From positions 310,001-374,000 of the forward strand of contig JADDTR010000020.1 in assembly GCA_015345905.1 (NCBI GenBank): a DNA stretch of 64,000 bases, written 5' to 3'. Of the stretch, positions 24,064 to 35,838 are shown piece after piece. The stretch's first letter is position 1. Each line of letters starts with the position of its first letter. The stretch is from Aotearoamyces nothofagi (taxonomy: Eukaryota > Ascomycota > Leotiomycetes > Leotiales > Tympanidaceae). The notes beneath the pieces were generated by a model. The model saw only the letters and a program-made list of their open reading frames with translations, ran no database searches and had not been told where the DNA came from. Made by a program: the position numbers and the translations under genes.

Positions 24064-24547
24064 TAAGCCAGGCCAGGCTGACAAAACCGCTTAAGCGATG
24101 TATTTAGTGCTTCTACACAGCCCGACATCTCAGCCTCGCACTGCCACTAAACGAATCAGGTTCCATACACAAGGCAAATCTATCTGCCTTACGGGTGGCC
24201 AAGGGTGGTGTTATGATTACATGTGATACACAGATTATAAATCGCATCGGTACCTGCATAGCCTTTATACACGGTTCTTATACATGGAATCGAGTTTGAG
24301 CCTCCACATCTGTCATTAAGCGCAAGGAGTGTAACTTATGGCAGACTTCTAAGAGTGATTGAGCCGAAGCCATCAACTGAGCCCACGTACTGCATCAAAG
24401 CCTCACTGAGACGCCCCTCTAAGCAGAGGCGGGGTAAGAGGTAAGAGAACGAGAGCTGACTGAACTTCTTCTCGGTCCCAGTAGGTCAGCTCCATATCAT
24501 CTCGTATCAGTGAAACAAGCCTGACGTAAAACCTCGGCATACTCCCG
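24064..24547. other. Intergenic, nothing firm
   Basis: Between the small frame and the BTB gene. An open frame in another phase runs past the BTB stop (24600..24403), so an alternative 3' exon for the BTB gene cannot be excluded. Confidence 0.4.
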
Positions 24548-25994
24548 TCAAGAATCAGGACTCCAATTCCATGAAACAGCCGTAAAGATTGCCTTGGCAA
24601 GTCTGTTAGCCCCCAAACACCCCTCCATTTTAAGTCTCTGATCGCCCGCTACTGCCCTCGTAAACTCAAACTTCACACCCTCTTCCCCAACAGTCTCCCA
24701 GCTTGTGCCCGGACGGTCCGTCTTCCAGCCTGCACGGTCAATGCCGATGTTGGATGTTAGCATAGCCTGGATATAGTCTAGGGGTGGTATGATTCGTGTT
24801 CTAAGTCCGCAGTGCGCATGATTCTTGTCGATTTGGTAAGAAGGGCATTGTCTTAGGATGGTGACGAGGGTCTCGATGTCACCACCATAGACGTTAGGAT
24901 AATCATCGTATGAGGTACAAAGTGGAGAAATGAGACTCAGGAGACCTCTGCTAGTGAAGAATTTGACCATTTCGCCAAGCTGATAGGAGTCGCAAGCCGC
25001 AGACGAGTCGTAGAAGTGCTTACATTGGCGCTCACGAGATGTATATAGAGCAAGGAAATGAGTCTGCAACGAAGAGAGGGTAGAAAGAATGCACGTCCGG
25101 CGGTAATGAAGCTCAGCTAGTTTGATTAGTAAATTTCCTCTATGACTATAGCTTTTGCATACCTTCTAGACCATCTTGGAGATCCCACCAACAAGCTTGG
25201 TATTCTTTCTCTGGCATCTCCTCGCCAGTCCATCTTAACGATCCACGTAGAATGAGCTCCTTGGTAGCAGATGCTAGTCTTAGCTGATCATCCAACAGCC
25301 AGGCAATCAATATCTTCTGTCTTAGCACCTCCTCTATGGCCGGAGTCATAGTGCCATACGTTTGCGGCCAAGGGAACCTCTTCGAGATTTTGATATATTT
25401 TCCAACTATTAGAGTACAATCAAATCGGTCGGCCATGATAGCCAATGTTGTAAGATATGGTATGTTAAATCTCATATTGACTTCAACTCCATGAAGGATT
25501 CGCAAAAGATCGCTAAAGACGGTCTCACGACCTGCAACGCGTGTGGTATCGTCGTCGTCCGTGATGGCAATGCGAGGAAGTTCGGAAGGCTCTGCCTCAA
25601 TCGGTTTTATTCCTCTTAATTGTAGAGACTCAAATGTCGCAGCAAGCTTCTTTCCTTCCTCAAAGCTATTCGAACCTAGAAGGAGTTCAAAGTACTTCGA
25701 GGTCTTCTTCAACGTATCGAGCCGCACACGGTATAAGAGTCTAACATTCGAGACTTTCGCAGTTTTCAGGAGCGGTGTTGGGCGTAGGACACCTGTCTGG
25801 GACAATGCAAGTTCCTTCGAAGACTTGCGGTTCTCAAACGTCACGTCAAGAAGCACATCGCCAGAAGCTCTGATGTCCACTAGGTTATGTTCCTTGCCAT
25901 TGATTTGTATGGTCTGGGGAACCTCAGGGACAGGCGACTCTCGCTCGTTGCGTTTGGGGACGGTCTTTCGTATGCGGCGCGACCCTGTATCCAT
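24548..25994 (-). CDS. BTB/POZ-like domain protein, two exons
   Basis: Exons (minus) 25994..25163 and 25116..24548, 47-bp intron (GTATGC donor, CTAATCAAACTAG acceptor region); 466 aa, start at the first ATG. After a basic N-terminus the protein has the fungal BTB-type order: DIRASGDVLLDVTFEN, then VSNVRLLYRVRLDTLKKTSKYFELLLGS, a short variable loop, DLLRILHGVEVNMRFNIPYLTTLAIMADRFDCT, and a helical BACK-like C-terminal half with several Cys residues (RERQCKHFYDSSAACDSYQLG). This class of fungal BTB proteins has no assigned role; substrate-adaptor function for cullin-3 is only a family possibility. It is divergent from the ferroxidase gene over 1.3 kb. Confidence 0.8.
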
Positions 25995-27335
25995 CTTGAG
26001 AGATCGAGGCGCACATCTGTACCTGCAACAGTTGTATAGGAGAATTTCGAGTTCGGGCGACGTCTATATCTGGCGGTGAATCTCGTGGGTTTCGGCAGCG
26101 ATTGTGATTTGGTCGTACAGGATTGTATATAGGATATTAACAGGGTAATACAACAAAGTGACTCAATTATTCACGGGTATGGCCATGCCATGTCGACGGC
26201 GGCCGGGCGCGTCTCTGGAAACAATGTAGCTTGGAAGCTAAGTCGCTTACAAAATTATGAAGCGGAAGGCTGACATCGTCATGGAGATTGGAGAGATGAA
26301 AACGTTGACCAATGAGAACGCAGCAACGAAAATTGTTTATAACACAATGAGATCCTGCTCTTACTGTAATGCATTGGCTATACAGTTCTATCTTCTAAGG
26401 ACTAGAAGAATTATGATGGCGGCACAGGTGATCATTATGTACCTCAAGAGGCGTTTGCACAGCACAGTACAGTAGTGCACAGCCTCATCAAAGCGAGCTC
26501 CGCCTCGTGTTGCAGTCAGGATCTGTGTAGCAGGCAAGGCATCTAGATACGTCTGGATAAGACTGTAATTATTTTATTTATCTACTTGGCATTCGCCCAT
26601 ATCATGCAACTGCTCACAACTCCTTCTTATGCTACATCCTATGAGCTGGTCGGGCCAGTTTACTTACAGCACCATATGTTGACGACGGTCCACGAGCCTC
26701 AGTCCAGTAAGTCATCACACGTTTTCATCTTTGTTCTATGACACTGGCACCAGGAAGTCCGTGGTCGCGCATTGCATGGCTGCATGGTGAGCACGTGCTG
26801 GGTAGCTGTGGGTGCCTTGGATGCCTCAGCTGTTGGGTCTCGCCCTGTGCCATTCCCCACCTCCACCAACTCCGCCTTAGTTCCATCAGATAAGCCGATG
26901 ACGGCCGCTTATCAGATCAAACTTTTCCACCTGATCCATCTCTCCATCCGCCATCTGGCGTGTCTGCTTGCCTGCCACCTCTCCAATCCTACACGACCGC
27001 CAGAAACCAGAAACCAGAAACCAGGACACGAGAACGCGGGCACCGAGGACACGAGCACGGCCGGATACCCTGATAGAAAAGACAGCGACTGTGCTGTTCC
27101 GATAGAGGCGGCTGCCCGGATGACCCCGTGTCTCGGCCTCTAAGGTTGTCTTCAATCGTGCCTGTCTGCCTTATCCTTCGCTTCTCGACCTGTCTGCTAT
27201 ATGCCTATCAGCCGAGCTCTCGAAGACGCCAAGGCATCCGTCAATTCTCTCAAAGCCAATGCTGTCTTGAAATACCCATTCTTAACTCACATATACATAC
27301 ATATGTATAGATAGGAGAGATTGTCTATCGACAAG
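25995..27335. promoter_or_regulatory. Upstream region between BTB gene and ferroxidase gene
   Basis: 1.34 kb with no supported gene. Open frames at 26257..26475 and 26772..27143 have no domain-like content. The notable content is a pair of inverted GATA-type sites at 26885..26917 and the CT-rich leader from 27140. Confidence 0.55.
26885..26917. promoter_or_regulatory. Inverted pair of ATCWGATAA sites (iron-GATA repressor type)
   Basis: ATCAGATAA on the plus strand at 26885..26893 and ATCTGATAA on the minus strand at 26909..26917, separated by 15 bp and about 420 bp before the ferroxidase start. Both match exactly the ATCWGATAA site known for fungal iron-sensing GATA repressors of the SreA/Sre/Fep1 family. 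Function here is inferred from the match and from the iron-linked gene downstream. Confidence 0.65.
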
Positions 27336-29387
27336 ATGGCTCTCTCGCTGTGTTATTTTTCCATTTTAACATCATTGCTTTTGTTCTGTACATATGTTGC
27401 AGAAGCAGCTACTGCCACCTACGATTTTAATCTTACATGGGTGGATGCAAATCCGGATGGCGCATTTTCACGCCGTACAATTGGTATTAACAACCAATGG
27501 CCACTGCCCATCATCTATGTCACCAAGGGCGACAATCTAGTTATCAATGTTGAAAACCAACTTGGTGACCAGGCGTCTACTCTCCATTTCCATGGTCTGT
27601 ACATGAATGGCGCAAACCATATGGATGGCCCACAGCAGGTCACCCAATGCAGTATCATACCAGGAGCAAAATTTACGTATAACTTCACTGTAAGTAATGA
27701 TTCAGCTATATTTTATCCTAGCTAAGACTACGAAGATTGATCAGCCTGGAACCTATTGGTACCACTCCCACGCCAAGGGCCAATATCCAGATGGACTTCG
27801 AGCACCTCTCATCGTGGCAGACCCAGACTCCCCATTCAAGGGAATGTACGACGAGGAGTACGTGCTATCAGTCTCAGATTGGTATCACGATCAGATGCAG
27901 GATCTCATTGGTCCTTTCATGAGTCGGACCAACCCAACAGGTGCTGAACCGGTTCCAAATGCTGCGCTCCTCAATGATACCCAGAATTTGCGTGTTCCAG
28001 TCGAAGCAGGAAAGACTTACCTGTTCCGCATGGTTAATATTGGCGCCTTTGCAGGACAATACGTTTGGTTCGAGAACCATACCCTTTCTATCATCGAAGT
28101 CGATGGTATCTACACTGAGCCTGCTGAGGCCGAGAGGATATACCTTAGTGCTGCACAACGTTGCAGTTTCCTTCTGACAGCAAAGAATGACACTTCTTCC
28201 AATTATGCATTCGTCAGCAGCATGGACACAGTGAGTTCCATAGTTTACAATGTCAATTGCATCTACTAAAATGCATAGACTCTGTTTGATGTCTTGCCCG
28301 AAGATCTGGATTATAACGTCACTGGATGGCTCGTTTATGACGAGAATAAGGACCTTCCAACTCCTGAAGTCATCCTAGAAGATGAATTTGATGAGTTTGA
28401 CGACTTTGATCTCGTCCCATATGACAAACTCCCACTTTATGAGAACCCCGATCAATCCATCGAGCTCGTAGTTGTCATGGACAACCTCAACGACGGAGCA
28501 AACTAGTAAGTTTTCCTCTATAAATCCATTTCAAAGCTAACTATCTAGCGCCTTCTTCAACAACATCACCTACGTCGCGCCCAAAGTCCCAACTCTTTAC
28601 ACTGTAATGTCTACTGGCGACTCGGCCTCTAACCCGCTCGTCTACGGTGAATACACCCACTCCTTCGTCCTCGAAAAAGATCAAGTCATCCAAATCGTCA
28701 TTAACAACAACGACCCCGGCAAACACCCGTTCCATCTCCACGGCCACGCCTTCCAAGCTATCTGGCGCTCCGATGACGAGGCCGGCTACTTCAATGCTAC
28801 CTCTGACACCGCCTTCCCCGCCACTCCCATGCGTCGCGACACTCTCGTCGTCAACCCAGATGGCAACATGGTGTTGCGCTTCAAAGCTGACAATCCCGGC
28901 GTCTGGCTCTTCCACTGCCATATTGAATGGCACGTTGACTCAGGCTTAATCGCTACTATGATTGAGGCGCCGCTCGAGTTACAGAAGACGCTTACAATCC
29001 CCGAATCTCATTTTGATACCTGCGTAGAGGCCGGAACGCCGTTTACAGGCAATGCAGCAAACAACACCATTAATTTTCTAGATCTGACGGGCCAGAATAA
29101 ACCTCGCGGGCCGCTTCCTGCTGGGTATGTCTCTTTTATCTTTTATCTTTCCCTCTTTTGCCCCCTCATTTTTGAAGTGTCTTATCTTGTCGTGTAAGGA
29201 GGTGACTGATTGATAAAATAGGTTCACAACAAAAGGAGTAGTAGCTATGGCATTCAGCATCCTAGCCGCTCTGGTTGGCATGTCTGTCATCTCATGGTAC
29301 GGATTAGCGGATATGGGTGCTGCGGAGCTTGTGCATGAGAGGAGGCTGCTTGCGGATACTGAGTTGGATATTCCGATTCGTAGTTAG
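27336..29387 (+). CDS. FET3: Fet3-type multicopper ferroxidase, five exons
   Basis: Oxidises Fe(II) at the cell surface for uptake with an Ftr1-type permease. Exons 27336..27689, 27745..28230, 28279..28505, 28549..29124, 29222..29387; 602 aa. A signal peptide ([15 protein letters not shown]) is followed by three cupredoxin domains. Copper ligands are visible as HFHG (domain 1), [10 protein letters not shown], and in domain 3 [10 protein letters not shown] and [14 protein letters not shown]. The last exon encodes one membrane span ([20 protein letters not shown]) and a short cytosolic tail, as in membrane-anchored Fet3 rather than secreted laccases. Many Asn-x-Ser/Thr sites. No Ftr1 gene lies within the window, although the two are often paired. 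The promoter carries two exact iron-GATA sites. A laccase-like activity cannot be excluded, but the C-terminal anchor favours Fet3. Confidence 0.9.
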
Positions 29388-30478
29388 TCCCTATCGATCT
29401 CGGTATTAGTCTTAGTAAAAGAGGCGAGATAAGTAGTTGTAAAGAGAGAGAGAGATTTAATATAGCTTTTGAGTTAAGCATGGGCTGTTTATAAGATATC
29501 ACGGGCATTCTATCAGAATACCATCATTACAATCCATTCTTATAGGGCTTGGGATGTAGACGATGTGATTTCTTGAAGGAATTGGGATGCGGTCTGAGAA
29601 GACATGATTCTTGGAATTACTTTTGAGGATCTGGTCCGCGTATATCCCGCAATCAATCTTCACAGGCAATTGATATTTCCTATATCTCTCCTCGACTGAC
29701 TGCTTGATCGTATAATGGAGGCTCTAGGGATGGGGCTTTGGTTTGATTGCTTGATTGCTTGCTTGGTATCTATTTGCTTTCAATAATCGTTAGGGTATTA
29801 CGACGCATTTGACTGACTTTTAGCTGATCATCCGAACTATTTGCTTGATTCTTCGCTCACTTGAATCTATACTACTCACAGTATTGATGTTTGTTTATCT
29901 GGCTGTCTATTTGTTTGCCCGATTGCTTGGGTTGCTTGATTACCTGCTTTGCTTGATTGCTTCAGCTGCCCCACCATTATTGGACGGAGAGATACCTCGA
30001 AGAGGTCATGAGGATAAGATCAGCTGGTATTTATAGATTGCTGGACGTGCTAGAGTGGAGATGGGAGGGTTTGATAGATGAGGGGGGTTATGTACTTAAG
30101 AGAGCTTGGATTCGGGATGAGATGGGACGAAGATTATAAAAGGGAGTGCGGAGGCAGGGAAGAGTTCTTTTGCAGGATATAGAGATGGTGGAGCTGCGCG
30201 GGTTTTCGACTTGGGCCTTCGATCGATGTCTTTAGTAGATTTGACGGTGCGGTATGGAGCAAGATTATCGAGTTGGTAGTGGCAGCGACGACGTCCGAAG
30301 TGTTGCCGGCCATCCATCATTGACCACACCCGTCATTCGACATCACTCGATAATCTCAGACCTTAGGATCGATTTGCGATGGAGTTGAACAGATATTCCG
30401 TTCACTTTACCAGGATCGTCAAGTCTCAATCATATTCAAACACCCGGTCTACGTCGAGGCGTTTACATCACCGCCCAC
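29388..30478. other. Gene-poor stretch with GATTGCTTG repeats
   Basis: About 1.1 kb. Imperfect GATTGCTTG/CTTGATT repeats occur at 29740..29770 and 29917..29965. No gene supported. Confidence 0.5.
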
Positions 30479-30715
30479 TTACGACATGTCTATCTCCAAT
30501 ACAGCGTCGATATACTCCCAGTCCCTCCAACAGGCGCTCGAATTCCCTATTGAATCAATTTCAATCCTCCACTTCAGCTTCCGATTCTCCTTTTCAAAAG
30601 CATGCGCTTCTTTCTCGAAATCACCATCTCGAGGACTTGAGATTTCTTGATTAAAGCTTCCGATCTCCGTATAAATCCAACAACAGTACGAAGCTTGATC
30701 ATGGAAGATTATATA
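30479..30715 (-). other. Unassigned exon-like open frame
   Basis: 79 open codons on the minus strand without a usable ATG, ending at TAA 30481..30479. The last 55 residues look like genuine protein: a charged helix (DFEKEAHAFEKENRKLKWR) followed by SACWRDWEYIDAVLEIDMS. Candidate acceptors (AG) lie just upstream at the left edge of the helix. It may be the last exon of a small gene or a gene remnant; no family recognised. Confidence 0.3.
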
Positions 30716-31479
30716 TCAAAACTCACCTACCTTTATTACTTTCTCCATTTCACCTCGCGATTACATTACACAAAGTTTCTTTGATGTCCTCGGTAAGGAT
30801 AGCAGAAATCATAGAGTCGGATCCATATCCACATACCGGAATCCATGATTTGGGAAATAGCGCCTACACCATGAGCATCTTAGAAATACTAGGATCTCAT
30901 TAACATAGTTCAAAGGAAGAACACCAATAATGCATTGTATGCATCAAGACATACCTACGCATTAATATCTAAAACCCACGATCTGGCCAATCCCAGACCT
31001 TCGTAGCTCTTTAGCTTTATGACCAGATCATATTCAACCCCCCACCTCCCTACCTCCACCTTGCCCTGTGATTCGTTTACAAGTTTCCTCTCACAAATAC
31101 ATCACTTCTTCTTCAACGAGGTCTTTAGGGATGGTGCAAGGGTGCGCACTGTGTCCTTATTAGACTATATGGCAAAAAGAAGGTCGGCGGCGCATCTATC
31201 GAGTCCAGGAAGAAACGCTTTAGCACAGCACGTTAAAGCGTATACAGGCATTTCGAGCAGAGACCCATCGAGTCTAAGACATATCACAAACTCTTGTGAT
31301 AGAGACAATAGTGCACAAGACGAAGTTATGGAGCAAACATCATTGAAAGGGTGTCCATATAGAAATGTACAACAATGCCATTTTTGGAACGGTATCATCA
31401 AAGTTTAAAATCTTTTTGGCAAATATCTTTTTATTGCTACATTCAAGTACATCATCTAGTACAGCTCCATCGCTGCCGT
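30716..31479. other. Intergenic, nothing firm
   Basis: AT-rich; frame 31019..31408 on the plus strand could be further decayed sequence linked to the helicase remnant, but nothing in it is recognisable. Confidence 0.4.
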
Positions 31480-31923
31480 CTTTTAGAACAGCTAGGGTTA
31501 ATATTCGCGTATATTATATGCGACAAGGCACATGCAATAAAAAACCTCGGACGCTTGCCCACTTATCCATCAAACACCTCTATGCTCCGAAGCAATGGTT
31601 CATCTCAGCAAACACCTATGATCAACTACGTTCGCGATCTGAGTGGATACATCATACTTTTGTGGAACGAAGAGTGGGCCTTCCCAGATGATGTCGAACC
31701 TGAAGCCTTTTACTGTACCAACTTCGACGCTGCTCCGGCGCTGGAGACACCTGATGACGACTGGGAGTGCATGTCGCGTATACGCCACTTGTTAACTGCA
31801 GTTACAAAGGGCTACAAGGTGTACCAGCTTGACCCGGCTCGATATCGCAAAGTGCCTGGTGCAGATGAAGCCAATGTATTAACTGTAGCCTTGAGACCTG
31901 TTGTAGACAACGTCTTTGGTTGA
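31480..31923 (+). pseudogene. Broken SNF2-family helicase fragment
   Basis: A stretch of about 145 codons resembles the middle of large fungal SNF2/Rad5-like helicases: YIICDKAHAIKN (Walker B region, DEAH changed to DKAH), then TLAHLSIKHLYAPKQWFISA (motif III region), TPMINYVRDLSGYIILLW, DDWECMSRIRHLL and GYKVYQLDPARY. The first and third blocks are in one frame and the second block (about 31546..31610) is in another, so there are two compensating frame changes. Walker A, the start of the gene and the whole C-terminal helicase lobe are absent. It is therefore a remnant, not a working gene. It lies tail-to-tail with the orphan gene on the minus strand, in the accessory-looking part of the window. 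Confidence 0.65.
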
Positions 31924-31953
31924 CGACGTCTAGGTGTTGGGTGGCTACAGGAT

Positions 31954-33227
31954 TCAAAGATTGCCGGCTACATCATCTTCAGACATCCCGTTGTACCTAA
32001 CCTCGTCTGCCAATTGGAAGAGCAAAGCTCCTTGACGCCTTGTCTCCTGCTCGGGGGTTTCCTTGGCAGTGCGGCGCTGGCGCTTTCGGGGAGGTGACTT
32101 TGCAGCGTCATCTCGAGACTTAGAAGGGCTATAATGGTGGGAGTTGGAAGGGCCTTGATCCCCAGGCTTGGGAGGGCTGTCGTCACCGTCGCTGTTGTTG
32201 TCTAATGGGCCACCATCAGCTCCAGCATCGTCAGGAGTCTCGTTACCACTGCTGCTGTCGTCGTCTGGCCGAACTCCATCATCCCGGGCAGCTGCAAGAC
32301 GTGCCTTGACTGCAGGTAGCTTCTTTGCAAAGGTCATCAGGCCAACAGTAGTCCGAGCAGATCCAACTCTATCCTCTTTCAGTAGAGCTGGGTTTGTCAA
32401 TATCGGATTCCCGGCTGCATCGGAGCCCTTGATAGACTGAGCCAGCGGAACACCTTTTAGCTGGACAACCTCGTGAAGCAGATTATTGAAATCACGCCGG
32501 ATTTTGGTCCACTTCAGCAAGTTTCTCTTGTTGCCATTGCTATTCAGCCGTCCATCTACGATGTCCAGCAGGTTGTCGGCTTCAAGTTGGGTCCATTTTG
32601 GTCGTGGCGGCTGCTTGTTCCCTTGTGCCCGTCTCTGAAACTGGGCACGCCACTTGCCGAGCTTAGAGATATCGGCACCGTTGGCCCAGTCATGCATGCC
32701 GATGCGCGGGTAAGCCTTAATCCTGATAATTGAGTTATCGGATTTCTTCCGTTGCACAATTGTGAAGAGATCTGGGCGTATCTCGTTCTTTTTTGGATGT
32801 TCGGAAGTGGTGCCTGGATAGATCTCCCAGTCGGCCCCCTTCTCACCCGGTGCATGAATGGCAGTACCTGTGGCCTGTGTATGCATAGCATAAGTCAGCA
32901 CTGAGACATGGCAGAACAGTTCTAAATGGAGTGGAACTTACAACAACGACGTCATCTCCGGAGTCGTCATCTCCAGAATTATCGTTGCCAGAGCCGTTCT
33001 CTCTTGGCATATCCTCTCCTATTTCTATCTTGCCTTTGCCAGTAGCCTTTGCCATCTTCGCAGCCGAGATAGCTATCAAACCAAGTCAGCATTTTCTCAA
33101 TAAGTATTTGTTATAAAATGCCAGACAGAGGAGTGGCAGGGAAGTCTCATCGCGAGCTGGCAGAAAGCTTCGGCTACTTTCAGTCTTGGGGGGATGAAGA
33201 GAAACACTTACTGCTCTTAGGAGGCAT
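31954..33227 (-). CDS. Orphan nuclear-looking protein, three exons
   Basis: Exons (minus) 33227..33212 (16 bp), 33072..32942 and 32874..31954; GTAAGT donors in both introns, phases agree; 355 aa. The start MPPKS is split by intron 1. The N-terminus has a Ser/Gly/Asp acidic segment, then a block from about residue 60 to 190 with WEIYPGTTSEHPKKNEIRP and RPKWTQLEADNLLDIVDG...LLKWTKIRRDFNNLLHE, in which the spacing of Trp and charged residues is reminiscent of a Myb/SANT-like helix-turn-helix (weak inference). The C-terminal third is disordered, Asp/Ser/Pro-rich, with a basic PPRKRQRR signal. No family recognised. It sits beside a helicase remnant in a gene-poor zone, so it may be lineage-specific. 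Confidence 0.6.
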
Positions 33228-35838
33228 GTTGAAAAGACTGAGAAGAGATAATGTTAGCATATGACTTCATCGTTATTACCAGAAGAAGCCGACATAGTCT
33301 AATCATAGACGAGCTCATCAAGCAAATGTAGGGGGGGGGGGGGAGAATCAGTCAATGGCAGATGCGGAAGTCGTCGACATGATGAGGCAAAACTATACAA
33401 GATACAAGGGATGGACATTGATGGAGTTGTATGGAATAGGAGGTATTGCTTACGATGAGTGATAGTAGAATATTTGTTGAATCAACAAATATGTAATCGA
33501 GTGATCGACGCTTAAGTAAGTCAAGCTTGCAAGATTGAATCCAAAAGAACCTTTACAAGTAATTGAAGACGGATAATCTTGTTGCAGAAATGATCTACGT
33601 TGCTTGATGTTGAAAGCTTCAATTCGTGATGCTTATGATGTGGAGAAAGAAGAGAGGTGTTGGGAGGAGGAGAATATTTTTATAGTCGAGGCTCTGTCCG
33701 TGAATGTTGGACGCGGTGTCCGTACGCGTTCATGTAATTCACTCATCCATCAGGTGCACGTGTCATAGGTTAGATCACACAAATTATTACCGACAAACAC
33801 ATTAACGCATTATTCACAATACCTATTGAGAGGGATTGTCTTGACTTCTGCACCGTTATCCTTCCAGATTCGGACTTGATAGAGGACCCTTTGTGATGAT
33901 TCCCATCCCCCAACAATAAAAGAAAGAGGCCCAAAGCAGAAATTATTATATTTTAGCCATTCTCATCCTACATTGAACCTTTGGTAGGTCAAATTCCATG
34001 GTTGTCGTCGCCAGAGCCCCGCGTCTAGAGTGCGTGTGCGGTAAACCCCCTCGACTTATTAAGATCTACAGTGCTATGACAGCTGCTGCTGATTACAGCT
34101 ACAGCTGAATGGACTTTGGAGTGGCTTGGCTCTACTGAACTCCATATATGGCTTCTTGGATGAGGTTCTGGGGAAGTCGTTATGTATTCTGGAGGTAAAA
34201 TGGCTGGTAAGCTCGAACTGCTGGAAGTTTTTTGATGTTGTGGATTTCGCAAATGGAGTGTTGCTGAGCTGGTGATTATATGGCAACTACGTATGGCTAA
34301 GATATCAATTGTGGCTATATGTTGCAATCTATCTGTGGTCTTGCACAAGAGTCAGGGTAAAGCAGGGCCAAAGAATTACAAAACATGAGATGTATGAGAT
34401 ATCTAGAGTGATATCCTTCATGATCCTAGCTCAATCCTCGCAGTTTCTTCTTTGAATGAAAGGTATCATAGACTTGAACTCCGGTCCTCAATCCTAACCA
34501 CAAGTTATCCGGCCGAGAATCGAGAGTCGATGTGTTTCCGTGCCAGATTTGCCGGCCCATTAAAGCTACACCGCTTGCAGCCGCGGCATCTAGAAATATC
34601 AGATCTACATTACCGAGCCAGAAAGCGAGAAAGAAAGAAAAATATACACGCACGAGTGCTAAAAGGAACAAAAAGGCACAAAAAAAGGAACAAAACCAAA
34701 AATTAAAATGGCAAAAATCTAATGTGCTTAAGGGTCTTACATCATTAGAATAAACTCTACCTGTACTATCAGGTTTGGTTTTCATCACATCACCAGGTGG
34801 TGTTCAGCTAGACTGAACCAGGGAGGAATTATCCTTGCTTAACCTTCATCCTGTACCAAACCACGGCTGGGAGTTGTTGGAGTGCGTTTTGCTTATCGGG
34901 CTATATGAAGTCGAGGCGCTTAAGCGCGCTTCGGGGTTAGCCGATATGGCAAACAAGCGTGACAGGTTCCTGTTTGATATTTCTTATTATTGGTATTTCG
35001 GCTGGGTTGGTGGGATATAAATCTATCTGATCGCATGTCTTGGGAGACTTTGAGGACCATGCTGCGGACTTGGAGATTGAAGGGAGAAGGAGAAAGGGAT
35101 GTGTATATGTATTTCTTTTCATGAGGCTTTTATATTAAACTCCCTAGAGGTTGGGATGACGCCAATTGTTGTAGATTCTGTTTGTTAACGTCCAAGAACT
35201 GAAAAGGGGTTTAGGATGGGTAGCTTTTTGTACATGTACGGCACTAGAAGGAGACAAGAGACAAATCATAGTTCTAACTAATCAATAGCGATCATACAGA
35301 TTCGAGTTATTAACGAGTTGTCAGCGAACTTTTCTTTTGAAGATTATCTGATACGCCTTCGAGCCCCTTATTTTCGTATCCGCCATATGACGTCGCGTCT
35401 CGGCACGGGATCTTTGATTTGCCGAAAACGTGGGGAGGCGAAGCTATCGCGACCTTGCTGTGCCTCGTCACCTGGACCACAGCCATAGTTGCATTCTATC
35501 AACTGTCTGTCAATGCCACCAGTCTCCCAAATGCGCCATTTCGAGACTCTTCTGGCGCAACTATAGACAGACAGACAGCGGGAGTTGCACAAGCCGCTGG
35601 CAACTGTTCCACATCCCTGCCTTAAATCGGAGGCAGCTCCTGCCGACAACGGACCTCCAGATCCAAGCTTATCTCATGCATTTATAGGCTTTCTTTAATG
35701 GCATACATATTCAGGGTCTCGTATTGATTAATTGGCCTTCTGCGACTATTGGGAACATGATAGCGACCGTCTAGCTAAGGGAACTGCACTGTTTATCGAC
35801 GGAATGGGCGGCTTCAAAGGAAGCCAGACTTGGCGTGC
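33228..35838. other. Gene-poor 2.6 kb
   Basis: Contains a run of 14 G at 33331..33344, T/A-rich stretches and only short open frames. A frame at 35419..35625 encodes a hydrophobic segment (EAIATLLCLVTWTTAIVAFYQL) that could be a remnant of a membrane protein, but nothing continues it. No gene supported. Confidence 0.5.

Noticed and set aside
26257-26475. Small ATG frame upstream of the ferroxidase
   Set aside because: Seventy-two codons, no recognisable features, lies in a promoter region.
33331-33344. Run of 14 G as possible element end
   Set aside because: Isolated homopolymer with no flanking repeat; may be a sequencing or assembly feature.
34025-34788. Overlapping minus-strand frames in the gene-poor zone
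   Set aside because: Ser/His-rich translations without conserved blocks; equal openness on the other strand.
35419-35625. Frame with one hydrophobic segment, thought to be part of a fungal membrane-protein family
   Set aside because: Only a single span resembles anything, and the following DNA does not continue the family in any frame.
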